64,000 nucleotides of DNA from JAOPZW01 sp963807305 (lineage in GTDB: Bacteria > Actinomycetota > Thermoleophilia > Solirubrobacterales > Solirubrobacteraceae). Positions within the stretch are counted from its first letter, which is position 1. The number at the start of each line of letters is the position of its first letter. A model generated the notes under the pieces. That model was not told where the DNA came from, ran no database searches, and saw only the letters and a list, made by a program, of their open reading frames with translations. Shown in pieces: positions 17,288 to 25,009 of the stretch. Made by a program: the position numbers and the translations under genes. The DNA lies in NCBI GenBank assembly GCA_963807305.1, contig CAWEBN010000005.1, positions 1,116,001-1,180,000 on the forward strand, read 5' to 3'.

Positions 17288-18205
17288 TCACGGCGGCTGC
17301 TCGGCATCGCCGAGCGGCCGCTTCCTGCTCGCCTCGGGGGTGCCCGCGCCGCCGGCGACGAGATGAGCGCTCAGCTTGACGGCCTTGACCGCGCCGGTCG
17401 CGCCGGCCTGCAACGTGAACCCCACGGCGACCACGATGATGCCGGGAACGAAGAGCACGTGTGATCCGAGCATGAGGATGCCGACGCGACCCAGCAGGTA
17501 GGGCGGCGTGCTGACGGCTGCGCCGAGCGCTCCGCTCACGGCGCCGGCGGTCAGCTTGTCCCGTCTCGAGATCGTGGGCGTGATGCCTATGAGGCTCGAC
17601 GGCACCGCGACGTAGCAGACCATCAGCACGCCGATCACCACGCCGAGCGACAAGGTGAACCACGGGCGTCCCCAGCGGGTGACGACGATCGTGGCAACGC
17701 CCAGGAGAAGACCGACCACGGCGCCTGATCCCAGGACGACGGGCAGATGACGCCGGGCGCCGGCGACCCCGGCCCTGACCTCGGGCGGACCCGCCCTGGC
17801 GATGGCGAAGGCGAACACCGCGTTGAGGAAGAAGGCCGCCGCCGTGATCGCGGCGATCAGGGCGACGACCGGGATGATGATCGGCCCGCGAAGGACGTGG
17901 AACGATCTCCCGTGCAGGACGTGGGCCTTGAGGTCGAGCATCGCGAGCCAGATCCACATCGCCGGCAGGATCTGGACCAGGGTCAGGCGCCAGTTGGAGA
18001 AGACGAGCTTCACTCCCTCGAAGAGCATCTCGAGGGCGCCCACGGCCAGCGCAAGGGGTGCGAGCCAGCGGCGCGAGCGGCTCATGCGCAGCACCGCCGC
18101 CTCCACCATCGCTTCGTCGCCGTCGCGGATGGCCTTGACCAGCTCGCGCAGGCGGCTCATCGAAGCGAGTTCGCGGAGGCGGCTCATCGAAGCGACCGGG
18201 GCCAC
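17288..18205 (-). CDS. hypothetical multi-pass membrane protein
   Basis: This is a 305-residue protein with roughly six hydrophobic segments (e.g. WLAPLALAVGALEMLFEGVKLVF, IIIPVVALIAAITAAAFFLNAVFAF, VVLGSGAVVGLLLGVATIVV, LSLGVVIGVLMVCYVAVPSSLIGI). I do not recognise a characterised family. The extreme N-terminus is uncertain: a 27-bp tandem duplication produces SMSRLRELASMSRLREL, so starts at 18205 (GTG), 18187 (ATG) or 18160 (ATG) are all possible; none has a good ribosome site. It is convergent with DUF6325 and downstream of gadB on the same strand. Confidence 0.6.
   Translation of the reverse strand: MAPVASMSRLRELASMSRLRELVKAIRDGDEAMVEAAVLRMSRSRRWLAPLALAVGALEMLFEGVKLVFSNWRLTLVQILPAMWIWLAMLDLKAHVLHGRSFHVLRGPIIIPVVALIAAITAAAFFLNAVFAFAIARAGPPEVRAGVAGARRHLPVVLGSGAVVGLLLGVATIVVTRWGRPWFTLSLGVVIGVLMVCYVAVPSSLIGITPTISRRDKLTAGAVSGALGAAVSTPPYLLGRVGILMLGSHVLFVPGIIVVAVGFTLQAGATGAVKAVKLSAHLVAGGAGTPEASRKRPLGDAEQPP
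18141..18194. repeat. 27-bp tandem duplication inside a gene start
   Basis: Two adjacent 27-bp units (18141-18167 and 18168-18194) differ at two bases. The unit length is a multiple of three, so the frame is kept and the peptide unit ASMSRLREL is duplicated. The duplicated block carries an ATG, creating alternative starts for the membrane protein gene. Confidence 0.85.
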
Positions 18206-18236
18206 CCGCTCGATGCGGGCGCGAACCCGCCCGGGT

Positions 18237-19619
18237 TCAGTACCCCGTGCCCGTCTTCACGCGCTGGCGCTCGATCTCATGGAGCCCGCCCTTGGCGCTG
18301 AGCGTTGCGACCGCCTGGGCGATGTCCTCGGCCAGTGTCGAGACGCGCGAATGCCCGAGCGTCTGCTGGACGAGCGCGCGCATGATCGTCACGTGCTGGG
18401 CGTTCGGGGGCAGCGTGTAGGCCGGAACCATCCAGCCGCGCTCGGCGGCCAGCTGCCCGGCGACGTCGAACTCGTCGAAGTTCCGCTCCTCGGCGAGCTT
18501 GAACGCTACGAGCGGTAGCTGTTCGGCTCCGGGGTCGCCGACGAGCTCGAAGTCGGGGCCCTCGATCACCTTCTCGGCAAGCGCCCTGGCGTTGGCCTGC
18601 ATGGTCTCCATGATCACCCGGTAGCCCTCGTACCCGTAGCGGACGAAGTTGTAGTACTGGGCGAGGACCATGGCGGCGCCGGTCGAGAAGTTGAGCGTGA
18701 ACGTGGCGTCGCGCTTGCCGAGGTAATTCTCGTAGAAGACGAGGTCGTCGGGCAGATCGCTGGACTCCCGGAAGATGAGCCAGCCGAGACCCGGGTAGAC
18801 GAGCCCGTACTTGTGACCCGACACGTTGATCGAGCGCACCCGCTCCAGACGGAAGTCCCAGGGGGAGTCGGGGTACAGGAACGGCCAGACGAAGCCGCCG
18901 CTGGCGCCGTCGATGTGCAGCGGCACGTCGAGCCCGTCGTCCTCCAGCACCCGGACGAGCAGGTCGTTGATCCCGACGATGTCGTCGGCATGCCCCGTGA
19001 AGGTCGTGCCGAGGACCGCCGCGACGCCGATCGTGTTCTCGTCGAGATGCGGCTCGACGTCCTCGGGGCCGATGGTGAACTTGTGTGACTGCAGCGGGAT
19101 GATGCGCGGCTCGACGTCGAAGTAACGGCAGAACTTCTCCCACACCACGTGCACGTCGCCGCCGAAGACGAGGTTCGGCCGGTCCGTCCCCTTGCCGGCG
19201 GCCTCGCGTCGCGCCCGCCACTTCCACTTCAGCGACAGTGCACCGAGCATGATCGCCTCCGACGAGCCCTGCGTGCGCGTCCCGGTCGTCTCACCCGGCG
19301 CGTGGTACAGATCGGCGAGCATGCGGATGCAGCGCTGCTCGATCACGGCCGTCTGCGGGTACTCGGCGTGGTCGATGTAGTTGCGGTGCAGGTTCTCCGC
19401 GATGATTCGCTGTGCCTCGGGCTCCATCCAGGTCGTCACGAACGTGGCCAGGTTGCGCCACGGGATGCCGTCGAGCACCAGCTCCTCGCCCAGCAGCCGC
19501 ATCGCGTCGACGGCCGGCATGCCGACCGCCGGCAGCTTGTGGTCGGGGGCGTCGCCGAGCAGGAAGGCGTTGCCGTAACGGTCGCCGTGGGTGTCGACGG
19601 GTTCGCGAGTGGCGCTCAT
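18237..19619 (-). CDS. gadB: glutamate decarboxylase
   Basis: This is a 460-residue PLP enzyme converting glutamate to 4-aminobutyrate and CO2 with proton uptake. The substrate region TGTRTQGSSEAIMLGAL and HIDGASGGFVWPFL are conserved. The cofactor Lys lies in INVSGHKYGLVYPGLGW. The C-terminus ends in KTGTGY, close to the autoinhibitory tail of acid-resistance GadB (there KLQGIAQQNSFKHT-like), but shorter. The ATG at 19619 is preferred over one six codons upstream because a TTTGAT box ends exactly 6 nt before it, 22 nt from palindrome site 5. No glutamate/GABA antiporter gene is adjacent. Acid stress is the usual role. Confidence 0.93.
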   Translation of the reverse strand: MSATREPVDTHGDRYGNAFLLGDAPDHKLPAVGMPAVDAMRLLGEELVLDGIPWRNLATFVTTWMEPEAQRIIAENLHRNYIDHAEYPQTAVIEQRCIRMLADLYHAPGETTGTRTQGSSEAIMLGALSLKWKWRARREAAGKGTDRPNLVFGGDVHVVWEKFCRYFDVEPRIIPLQSHKFTIGPEDVEPHLDENTIGVAAVLGTTFTGHADDIVGINDLLVRVLEDDGLDVPLHIDGASGGFVWPFLYPDSPWDFRLERVRSINVSGHKYGLVYPGLGWLIFRESSDLPDDLVFYENYLGKRDATFTLNFSTGAAMVLAQYYNFVRYGYEGYRVIMETMQANARALAEKVIEGPDFELVGDPGAEQLPLVAFKLAEERNFDEFDVAGQLAAERGWMVPAYTLPPNAQHVTIMRALVQQTLGHSRVSTLAEDIAQAVATLSAKGGLHEIERQRVKTGTGY

Positions 19620-19653
19620 GGGTCCATCAAACCTCACACTGCGTCTCAGCTCA

Positions 19654-19670
19654 TCACCCGGAGGGGATGA
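19654..19670. promoter_or_regulatory. 17-bp palindrome, putative activator site (site 5), upstream of gadB
   Basis: TCACCCG-GAG-GGGATGA is followed on the minus strand after 22 nt by TTTGAT (19631-19626), then 6 nt, then the gadB ATG at 19619. The spacing equals that at sites 2, 7 and 8. Confidence 0.65.
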
Positions 19671-19677
19671 AGCCGCG

Positions 19678-20349
19678 CTAGTGCTCCTGTGCGGCCTCGG
19701 GCAGCAGCATGAGGCCCCCGGCCAGGAAGCAGAGCGCCCCGACGGCGGTCCCGGCGTTGGCGATCGCCGCGCTGACGGGCTCGTTCGTCGAGGGCACGAT
19801 CAGGGAGGTCGCCGCCGAGACGCCGAAGGCGATCGACCCCACGAGGTTCAGGGCGGCGATGCGCCACGACAGCGATCGCGCGCGCACGCAGAACCAGCGG
19901 CCGCAGACGTCGGCGTACGCGAGCTCGCTCGCGACCAGGAAGCAGACCGAGCCGAACACGTCCGGCGTCCACACCCGCAGGTTGGTCTGGTGCGCATCGA
20001 AGCCGTGCTTCATGCCCGCGAACGTGCTGACGTTGAAGAACAGCGTCCCCGCGAGCTGGATGGTCGACGCCTGCCAGTCGATGCTTCGAGGCTCCCACCG
20101 CGCCGGCCTCCACTGCAGGTAGGCGGCGGTCGTGAAGAAGATCGATCCCACGAAGTAGGTGACGCCGATGGCCGGCCGCGGGGCCGACGCCCACTGCGAC
20201 GCGATCGCCGCCACCGCGAAGCAGAGCGATCCGACCGCGAAGAGCACGCCCATCCACCACGATGCGCGATCCGGCCGCCACCACACGCCGCGACGCTGCT
20301 GCTCGCTCTCGGGCAGCTCGGTCGGCCCCGGGGCGGTCGTCTCCGTCAC
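19678..20349 (-). CDS. hypothetical membrane protein (YrhK-like repeats)
   Basis: This is a 223-residue protein with a GTG start; longer readings would cover the divergent gene at 20414. It has about six short membrane segments arranged in similar pairs: SWWMGVLFAVGSLCFAVAAIASQ, IGVTYFVGSIFFTTAAYLQW, STIQLAGTLFFNVSTFAG, DVFGSVCFLVASELAY, LNLVGSIAFGVSAATSLI and GTAVGALCFLAGGLMLL. The recurring pattern G-S-x-x-F/C-x resembles YrhK domains. The function is unknown. A GGAG lies about 12 nt upstream of the start. Confidence 0.6.
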   Translation of the reverse strand: MTETTAPGPTELPESEQQRRGVWWRPDRASWWMGVLFAVGSLCFAVAAIASQWASAPRPAIGVTYFVGSIFFTTAAYLQWRPARWEPRSIDWQASTIQLAGTLFFNVSTFAGMKHGFDAHQTNLRVWTPDVFGSVCFLVASELAYADVCGRWFCVRARSLSWRIAALNLVGSIAFGVSAATSLIVPSTNEPVSAAIANAGTAVGALCFLAGGLMLLPEAAQEH

Positions 20350-20413
20350 GTCAGCGCACGCTCCGCACGGACGTGGCGCTTGGGATTCGGCGATCGGGGA
20401 ATCGTGTGACGTG

Positions 20414-20707
20414 ATGTCCCGATCGACCCCGACCCGACTCAAGGCCCTCCTCACCTGCGTGTTCGTGGTTCTGCTCGCCCTGGCCTGCGCCGGCCTCGTG
20501 ACCGCGGCCGCGCTCGTGCCGGCCCCGCCCGCCATGCTGCCGTTCGTCGTGGCCACCGGCATCGGCTGCCCGATGCTCGCGGCGCTCGAGCTGCCGAAGT
20601 CGCTCGCCGTCCTGCGTCGCGGCGCCAGGGCGCGGCGCGCTCTGCTCGCCGAGATGCGCCGTTACCTCAGGCAGCTGCCCGAGACCCGGCACCCGCTCGA
20701 CGGCTGA
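20414..20707 (+). CDS. small membrane protein, hypothetical
   Basis: This is a 97-residue protein starting MSRSTPTRLKALLTCVF. Two hydrophobic segments (LLTCVFVVLLALACAGLVTAAALV and MLPFVVATGIGCPMLAAL) are followed by a basic tail (LRRGARARRALLAEMRRYL). It is divergent from the YrhK-like gene and ends 6 nt before the convergent ClC gene. I recognise no family and see no clear ribosome site. Confidence 0.5.
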   Translation: MSRSTPTRLKALLTCVFVVLLALACAGLVTAAALVPAPPAMLPFVVATGIGCPMLAALELPKSLAVLRRGARARRALLAEMRRYLRQLPETRHPLDG

Positions 20708-20713
20708 ATACAT

Positions 20714-22060
20714 CTAGGCGGCCGCCGGATCGCGCTCGCCCGCCGGGGTCGCCGCGGGCTCCTCCGGTTCCGCGGGCGGCGGTGCCGGCGTCAGGCGCGC
20801 CGACGTGACGTGGGCCACGACGACCGCGACGATCACGAGCGGCATGACGTTCAGGCCGTCCGTTCCGAGCAACACTGTCGCGAGTAGCGTCGAGGTCAGC
20901 GGGAGGCCCAGCATCGCGGCGCACATCCCTCCGATGCCCATGGCGACGGCGGGCACCAGCGAGAGGCCGGGGAGGTCCGCGGCGGCCATGCCGGCCGCCG
21001 CGCCGATGAACAGCGCTGGGAAGACGGGTCCGCCCCGGAAGCTCGACAGCGACAGCGCGTAGGCGAGGCTCTTGCAGAGGACGAGCAGCAGCAGAGCGCC
21101 GACCGACCACGCCGCGGACTGCCCGACCAGCCCGGGCAGCGCCGACTGCCCCGAGAACAGGACCTCGGAGGAGCTCTTGTCCGTGGCCTGTTCGAAGCCG
21201 ATGGCCAGCCCGGCGATCAGCGCCCCGAGGACGGGCATGAGCAGGAGCATCCGGGGCTCCACGTGGGGCCGGACCGCCCGCGCGAGCCACTGGATGCCGC
21301 GGCCCAGGAACGCGGCGACGACGCCGAAGACGATGGCCCACAGGAACATCGCGCCGGTGGGCTGTCCGAAGGCGGGGAGGTTCGGGATCGCGAGCGAGAA
21401 CGTCCCGAACCCCGTCAGCGAGTCGAGGCCGACGAAGACGAGCTCGCCGATGCCCGCGGCCAGCAGCCCGGGGAGCAGGACGAGCCCGAGCATCGGCCCC
21501 CCGATGCCCGCCACCTCCAGCATCAGGAACGCGCTCAGCAGCGGTGAGCCGAACAGCGCGGCGATGGCGGCGAAGCTGCCCGCCGCCGCGATGACCGTCG
21601 TTGCGGTGGGCGGGGCGTCGCGCGCGGCGAGCCGCACCGCCAGCGCCCCCAGCCCGCTGCCCATGAGGATGAGCGGGGCCTCGGGGCCCAGGACGACGCC
21701 GAAGCTCAGCGTTCCGAGGGCGGCGAACAGGATGCCGGGCAGCTCGATCGGCGCCGTGACGCCGCCCGCGTGGAACCCGTCCGCGGGCGAGTGCCCGCCG
21801 ATGCCGGGAAGGCGCTGGATGGCCAGGGCGACCAGGACGCCCGCGACCACGAGCAACGGCAGCGGCCACCACGCCGGCACGCTGTCGAAGCCGAGGTCCT
21901 TCGGGATGCTCGTGAAGAACGCCGTCTGGAGCTCGTCGACGACCTTCAGGAAGCCGTAGGCAAGCGCCGACACGGGCGCGCCGATGACCGCGGCGAGGAC
22001 GAGGAGCTGCAAGTAGCTGCGACTCCTCAGCAGGGCCTGAGGGTCCGCGGAGGGCTCGAT
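20714..22060 (-). CDS. ClC family chloride channel/transporter, apparent ATC start
   Basis: This is a voltage-gated chloride channel family protein of 432 residues from the TTG at 22012, or 448 from an ATC at 22060. It has about ten membrane helices. GVVLGPEAPLILMGSGLGAL corresponds to the GxEGP-type selectivity region, and FRGGPVFPALFIGAAAGMA is the GxFxP motif. From the ATC the product adds IEPSADPQALLRSRSY, which looks like the normal cytoplasmic lead-in. The ATC lies exactly 6 nt after a TAGGCT -10-like box, matching other leaderless genes here. The TTG has a fair ribosome site (GAGGAG), so it remains possible. ClC antiporters help in acid resistance, consistent with gadB nearby. Confidence 0.8.
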   Translation of the reverse strand: MEPSADPQALLRSRSYLQLLVLAAVIGAPVSALAYGFLKVVDELQTAFFTSIPKDLGFDSVPAWWPLPLLVVAGVLVALAIQRLPGIGGHSPADGFHAGGVTAPIELPGILFAALGTLSFGVVLGPEAPLILMGSGLGALAVRLAARDAPPTATTVIAAAGSFAAIAALFGSPLLSAFLMLEVAGIGGPMLGLVLLPGLLAAGIGELVFVGLDSLTGFGTFSLAIPNLPAFGQPTGAMFLWAIVFGVVAAFLGRGIQWLARAVRPHVEPRMLLLMPVLGALIAGLAIGFEQATDKSSSEVLFSGQSALPGLVGQSAAWSVGALLLLVLCKSLAYALSLSSFRGGPVFPALFIGAAAGMAAADLPGLSLVPAVAMGIGGMCAAMLGLPLTSTLLATVLLGTDGLNVMPLVIVAVVVAHVTSARLTPAPPPAEPEEPAATPAGERDPAAA

Positions 22061-22094
22061 CCGCCGAGCCTAGGGAAGCCCCTGGCGCGGGTGC

Positions 22095-22111
22095 TCACCC
22101 GAATCGGATGA
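22095..22111. promoter_or_regulatory. 17-bp palindrome, putative activator site (site 6), upstream of ClC gene
   Basis: TCACCCG-AAT-CGGATGA is followed on the minus strand after 22 nt by TAGGCT (22072-22067). No -10 box is seen at the matching distance on the plus side, so only the ClC gene appears to be served. Confidence 0.65.
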
Positions 22112-22121
22112 TTCTGCGTGC

Positions 22122-22137
22122 CGGGTGCCGGCACCCG
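22122..22137. repeat. perfect inverted repeat CGGGTGC-CG-GCACCCG
   Basis: This is a 16-bp perfect palindrome in the ClC/GAP intergenic space, with another CGGGTGCCGG copy shortly downstream (about 22147). It differs from the 17-bp sites in half-site orientation. It could form a hairpin in the leader of the downstream gene or bind another regulator; no function is shown. Confidence 0.4.
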
Positions 22138-22228
22138 CAGACCTCGGGTGCCGGCCACCTTTCACGCGCCGCCGGGCCGGTCGAGACTGCGGCACCTTCT
22201 GAAAGGAGTCACGCATCGGGGCGTTCCC

Positions 22229-22912
22229 ATGATCGGCAATGTCGTCGCGCTGGGCCTGAGCGCAGCGATCAACCCGATCCTGGTCGGGGTGGTGCTCGTC
22301 ACCCTCGCTTCGCCGCGACCGAAGGTGCTCCTGGGCGCCTACGTCGCGGGCGGCATGATCGTCAGCGTCGCCATCGGCATCGCCGTGGTATCGCTGGCAA
22401 GCAGCACGGGAGCCGTGAAGCCGACCACGTCGTCGACCAACGGGCTCGTCGACCTCGTGCTCGGCCTGCTCCTGCTGGCCGTCTCGGCGTGGTTCGCGAC
22501 CGGGCGCGCCGAGCGCCGTCACGCCGCCAAGGTGGCGGCTGCCGCCGGGCGCCCGAAGAAGCCCTCCGTCAGCGACCGGCTCCTGGGAGGCTCGCGCGCC
22601 ACGATGGCGTTCGCGGCCGGCATGCTGCTCACGCTGCCCAGCGCGCTGTACCTCGCGGCGCTGAAGGACATCGCCGAGGCCGGCGTCTCCACGGGAGAGG
22701 AGCTCCTGGCCATCCTGCTCTTCAACGTCCTCATGCTCTCGCCGGCGCTGATCCCCCTGCTCCTGCTCGCCGTGGTGCCCGACGGGACGAAGGCGGCGGT
22801 CGAGCGATCCGATCGCTGGATGCGCGAGCACCAGAAGCGGCTCGTCACGGTCGTCGCCGGCGCGATCGGGGTCTACCTGACGGTCAAGGGCATCGCCGCG
22901 CTGGCCGGGTGA
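22229..22912 (+). CDS. GAP/LysE-superfamily membrane protein
   Basis: This is a 227-residue protein with about six membrane helices in the LysE-superfamily pattern: an N-terminal three-helix bundle (MIGNVVALGLSAAINPILVGVVL), a cytoplasmic basic loop, then a second bundle. INPILVGV resembles the Asn-Pro motif of the GAP family, which exports glycolipids or small solutes in mycobacteria. The substrate is unknown. The best GGAG (22205-22208) is rather far from the ATG. A related protein is at 30788-31465. Confidence 0.65.
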   Translation: MIGNVVALGLSAAINPILVGVVLVTLASPRPKVLLGAYVAGGMIVSVAIGIAVVSLASSTGAVKPTTSSTNGLVDLVLGLLLLAVSAWFATGRAERRHAAKVAAAAGRPKKPSVSDRLLGGSRATMAFAAGMLLTLPSALYLAALKDIAEAGVSTGEELLAILLFNVLMLSPALIPLLLLAVVPDGTKAAVERSDRWMREHQKRLVTVVAGAIGVYLTVKGIAALAG

Positions 22913-22918
22913 TCGGCG

Positions 22919-23302
22919 CTACACGCCACACGCCGGCCAGAAGGCCGCGAGGTCGGCGTGACCGAGGTCGGACTTGAGCAGGAACCCGCGCGCGCCGCAG
23001 TCACGCAGGAGCCGCGCGCACTGGCGGTAGTCGATGCTCGAGACGAGCAGGACCGGGAGGCCGGGACGGGCCTCGGTCATCGCGCACGCCACGTCGAAGC
23101 CACTGTCCTCCCCGAGGCAGACGTCGAGCAGGACCGCGTCCGGGGCAAGGCTCTCGGCGGCAGCGATGGCCGAGGCCGCGCTGTGCGCCTCTCCGGCCAC
23201 GGCGTACCCGCGCCACTCGAGCACCCTGCGAGCCATGCCCCGGAACGACGGCTGGTCGTCCACGATCAGGACGCGCGGGGGGTTGGGCGTCCTGGTCGAC
23301 AC
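22919..23302 (-). CDS. stand-alone response-regulator receiver domain
   Basis: This is a 127-residue CheY-like receiver with a GTG start. VLIVDDQPSFRGMARRVLEWRGY supplies the acidic pair. AVLLDVCLGEDSGFD contains the phospho-accepting Asp. VLLVSSIDY has the Ser switch residue, and GFLLKSDL the conserved Lys. There is no output domain, so it either signals by protein contact or is a truncated NarL-type regulator; the sequence after the receiver stops cleanly. No kinase is adjacent; the orphan kinase at 1949-3094 is a candidate partner. Confidence 0.8.
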   Translation of the reverse strand: MSTRTPNPPRVLIVDDQPSFRGMARRVLEWRGYAVAGEAHSAASAIAAAESLAPDAVLLDVCLGEDSGFDVACAMTEARPGLPVLLVSSIDYRQCARLLRDCGARGFLLKSDLGHADLAAFWPACGV

Positions 23303-23393
23303 CCCACCATCGTGGCGATCCGCACCCGGGGCGTCGATACCGCAGTTGCGTGATCTGCCGGAAAGGGGGGCGCCCGCGATCTCGCTGTCCTCG

Positions 23394-23410
23394 TCACCCG
23401 GTCGGGATGA
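23394..23410. promoter_or_regulatory. 17-bp palindrome, putative activator site (site 7)
   Basis: TCACCCG-GTC-GGGATGA is followed after 22 nt by TTGGAT (23433-23438), then 6 nt, then the ATG at 23445. No -10 box is seen at the equivalent position toward the receiver gene. Confidence 0.65.
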
Positions 23411-23444
23411 TGCGGCCGGGTGCGCGCGCCGGTTGGATCGTCCC

Positions 23445-23909
23445 ATGCGACTCCCGTGGCCCGTCCGCAGCGTGTGTGCCGGCGCCGCCGGCACGGCAGC
23501 GCTGACCGCCGCCTACGCGGCCGAGCGCCGGCTGCGACCAAGCCACGAGGGCCAGCTCGACTACGACGACTCCCTCGTCCCGGGGAAGATCGTCGCAAGC
23601 GTCATGCACCTGCCGCACGTCACCGAGCGCGGCGATCAGGACCTCGGGCTCGCGCTGCGCTGGGGCTACGGCTCCGCGTTCGGCCTGCTGCATGGGTCGC
23701 TGCACCGCGTCATACGTGAGCCGTGGGCGAGCGCCGTCTTCGGCGGCACGCTGATGACGGCCACCTTCTCGCTCTTCCCGCTGCTCGGGCGCACGCCCCC
23801 GCCCTGGCGCTGGTCGGCCGACGTCATGGCCACGAGCCTCGGCACCCACGCCGCCTACGTCGCCGCGGTGGCCGTCGTCGACGACGGCCTGCGGCGACGG
23901 ACGCGCTGA
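23445..23909 (+). CDS. hypothetical membrane-associated protein
   Basis: This is a 154-residue protein. The N-terminus (VRSVCAGAAGTAALTAAYAAERRL) is a membrane segment, followed by a soluble part DYDDSLVPGKIVASVMHLP and three further hydrophobic stretches (LALRWGYGSAFGLLHG, AVFGGTLMTATFSLFPLLG, LGTHAAYVAAVAVVDD). I know no functional assignment. The ATG is fixed by the leaderless promoter geometry (TTGGAT, 6 nt, ATG), so it is a likely member of the palindrome regulon. Confidence 0.6.
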   Translation: MRLPWPVRSVCAGAAGTAALTAAYAAERRLRPSHEGQLDYDDSLVPGKIVASVMHLPHVTERGDQDLGLALRWGYGSAFGLLHGSLHRVIREPWASAVFGGTLMTATFSLFPLLGRTPPPWRWSADVMATSLGTHAAYVAAVAVVDDGLRRRTR

Positions 23910-23918
23910 GCCGGCCGC

Positions 23919-24281
23919 TCAGGGGGTACTGCTCGTCTTCTGGGTGGTGGCGCTCTGAGCCGGCTCTGGCGTGCCGCTCGGGCTCAGGGTGACGTTCGGC
24001 GCGACGGTGACGTTGGTGGAGGTGGCGGGGGTCGTGACGGTCGTGGTGCTCTGGACCGTGGTCGTCTTCGAGGTCACCGTCGGGATGGTCGCCGTCGTGT
24101 TGCCCGAGTCGCCCTTGGAGATGATCAGCGCCGCCATGACGCCGAGCGCCACCACCACCACGACAGCGAAGGCGATGAGCCAGCCGTTCGTGCCCGATCG
24201 GGGTTGTGGAGCGTAGGCCGGGGGGACAGGTGCCTGCGGTGGCGGTGGCGTGGGGGGTGTCCGGGATTCGTCGTAGCTCAC
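23919..24281 (-). CDS. single-pass membrane protein, Pro-rich N-terminus and Thr-rich outer domain
   Basis: This is a 120-residue protein with a GTG start (SYDESRTPPTPPPP). The cytoplasmic Pro-rich part is followed by one membrane helix (WLIAFAVVVVVALGVMAALII) and an outer domain made mostly of Thr, Ser, Val and Pro (TTTVQSTTTVTTPATST). Such low-complexity stalks are common on actinobacterial surfaces and may be glycosylated. No catalytic domain is present. It is convergent with the previous gene and the function is unknown. Confidence 0.6.
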   Translation of the reverse strand: MSYDESRTPPTPPPPQAPVPPAYAPQPRSGTNGWLIAFAVVVVVALGVMAALIISKGDSGNTTATIPTVTSKTTTVQSTTTVTTPATSTNVTVAPNVTLSPSGTPEPAQSATTQKTSSTP

Positions 24282-24369
24282 GGTGAAAGCGTCGCGGCGA
24301 GCGAGGCCGCGGGCAATGGTGCACGGTGGCGTGCCGCTGGGCATGGATGCACCACCCCGCGCGGCCGGT

Positions 24370-24386
24370 TCATCACATCCGGGTGA
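24370..24386. promoter_or_regulatory. 17-bp site, degenerate palindrome (site 8)
   Basis: TCATCAC-ATC-CGGGTGA has a perfect right half and a weak left half. It is accepted because the geometry is exact: CACGCT begins 22 nt later (24409-24414) and the GTG at 24421 follows after 6 nt. Confidence 0.5.
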
Positions 24387-24420
24387 AGCGGGCGCGCGGT
24401 GCGTCGGTCACGCTCGATGC

Positions 24421-24888
24421 GTGAGGCAGCTGCTGCTCTATGGCTTCGCGGCGGACGCCAGCTTCGAAGGCAGGCTCGTCGGCGCCCTGGAGCGCCTCGA
24501 GAGCGGCGGTGCGCTGCGGATCCTCGACGTGCTCTTCGTCAGACGCAACCCGGAGTCGGGCGACATCGACGCGATCGACCTGCACGGTGACGGCGCCGGG
24601 GGCGTGGTGGCGCCGCTGCTCGGGTTCAGGCTGGACGAGGCCGAGCGGCGCCGGGCCACTGAGCGGACGCTGCGGGCCAACGCCGACATCGTGCGTGAGC
24701 TCGGCGCGACGCTGGCCCCGGGCGCGGCGCTGGCCGCGGTGCTCGTGGACCACGTGTGGAGCGATGCGCTCGAGGACGCGGTGTCGCGGACGGGCGGGAC
24801 GCAGATCGTCAGCGACTTCGTCGACGCCACCGCGTTCGGCGAGCTCGGCGCGGAGCTGGTGGCCGCCGCGGGGCGTCTCCCCGGCTAG
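24421..24888 (+). CDS. DUF6325 family protein (short paralogue)
   Basis: This is a 155-residue protein with a GTG start (RQLLLYGFAADASFEGRL), clearly related to the protein at 16637-17179: LRILDVLFVRRNPESGDI matches VRVIDALAVHKDADGEI, and AAVLVDHVWSDALEDAV matches the C-terminal domain. The acidic central repeat is missing here. No enzymatic motif is visible. The start is set by the leaderless promoter arrangement with site 8. Two paralogues under the same type of promoter strengthen a shared stress role. Confidence 0.65.
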   Translation: MRQLLLYGFAADASFEGRLVGALERLESGGALRILDVLFVRRNPESGDIDAIDLHGDGAGGVVAPLLGFRLDEAERRRATERTLRANADIVRELGATLAPGAALAAVLVDHVWSDALEDAVSRTGGTQIVSDFVDATAFGELGAELVAAAGRLPG

Positions 24889-25009
24889 GCCGCCTCCGCG
24901 ACGACGAGGCCACGAGCGTCATGTGGGCGAGGACCGCCGGCGCGGCGAGGCCCGGGCTGCGCCCGCGCCGCTCGAGGGCGGACACCGGTGGATCGAGCCG
25001 GTGCGGCGC

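Noticed and set aside
18223..18238. GAACCCG-CC-CGGGTTC near the end of gadB as an operator
   Set aside because: Different half-site and 2-nt spacing, and it overlaps the gadB stop; more likely a small hairpin or chance.
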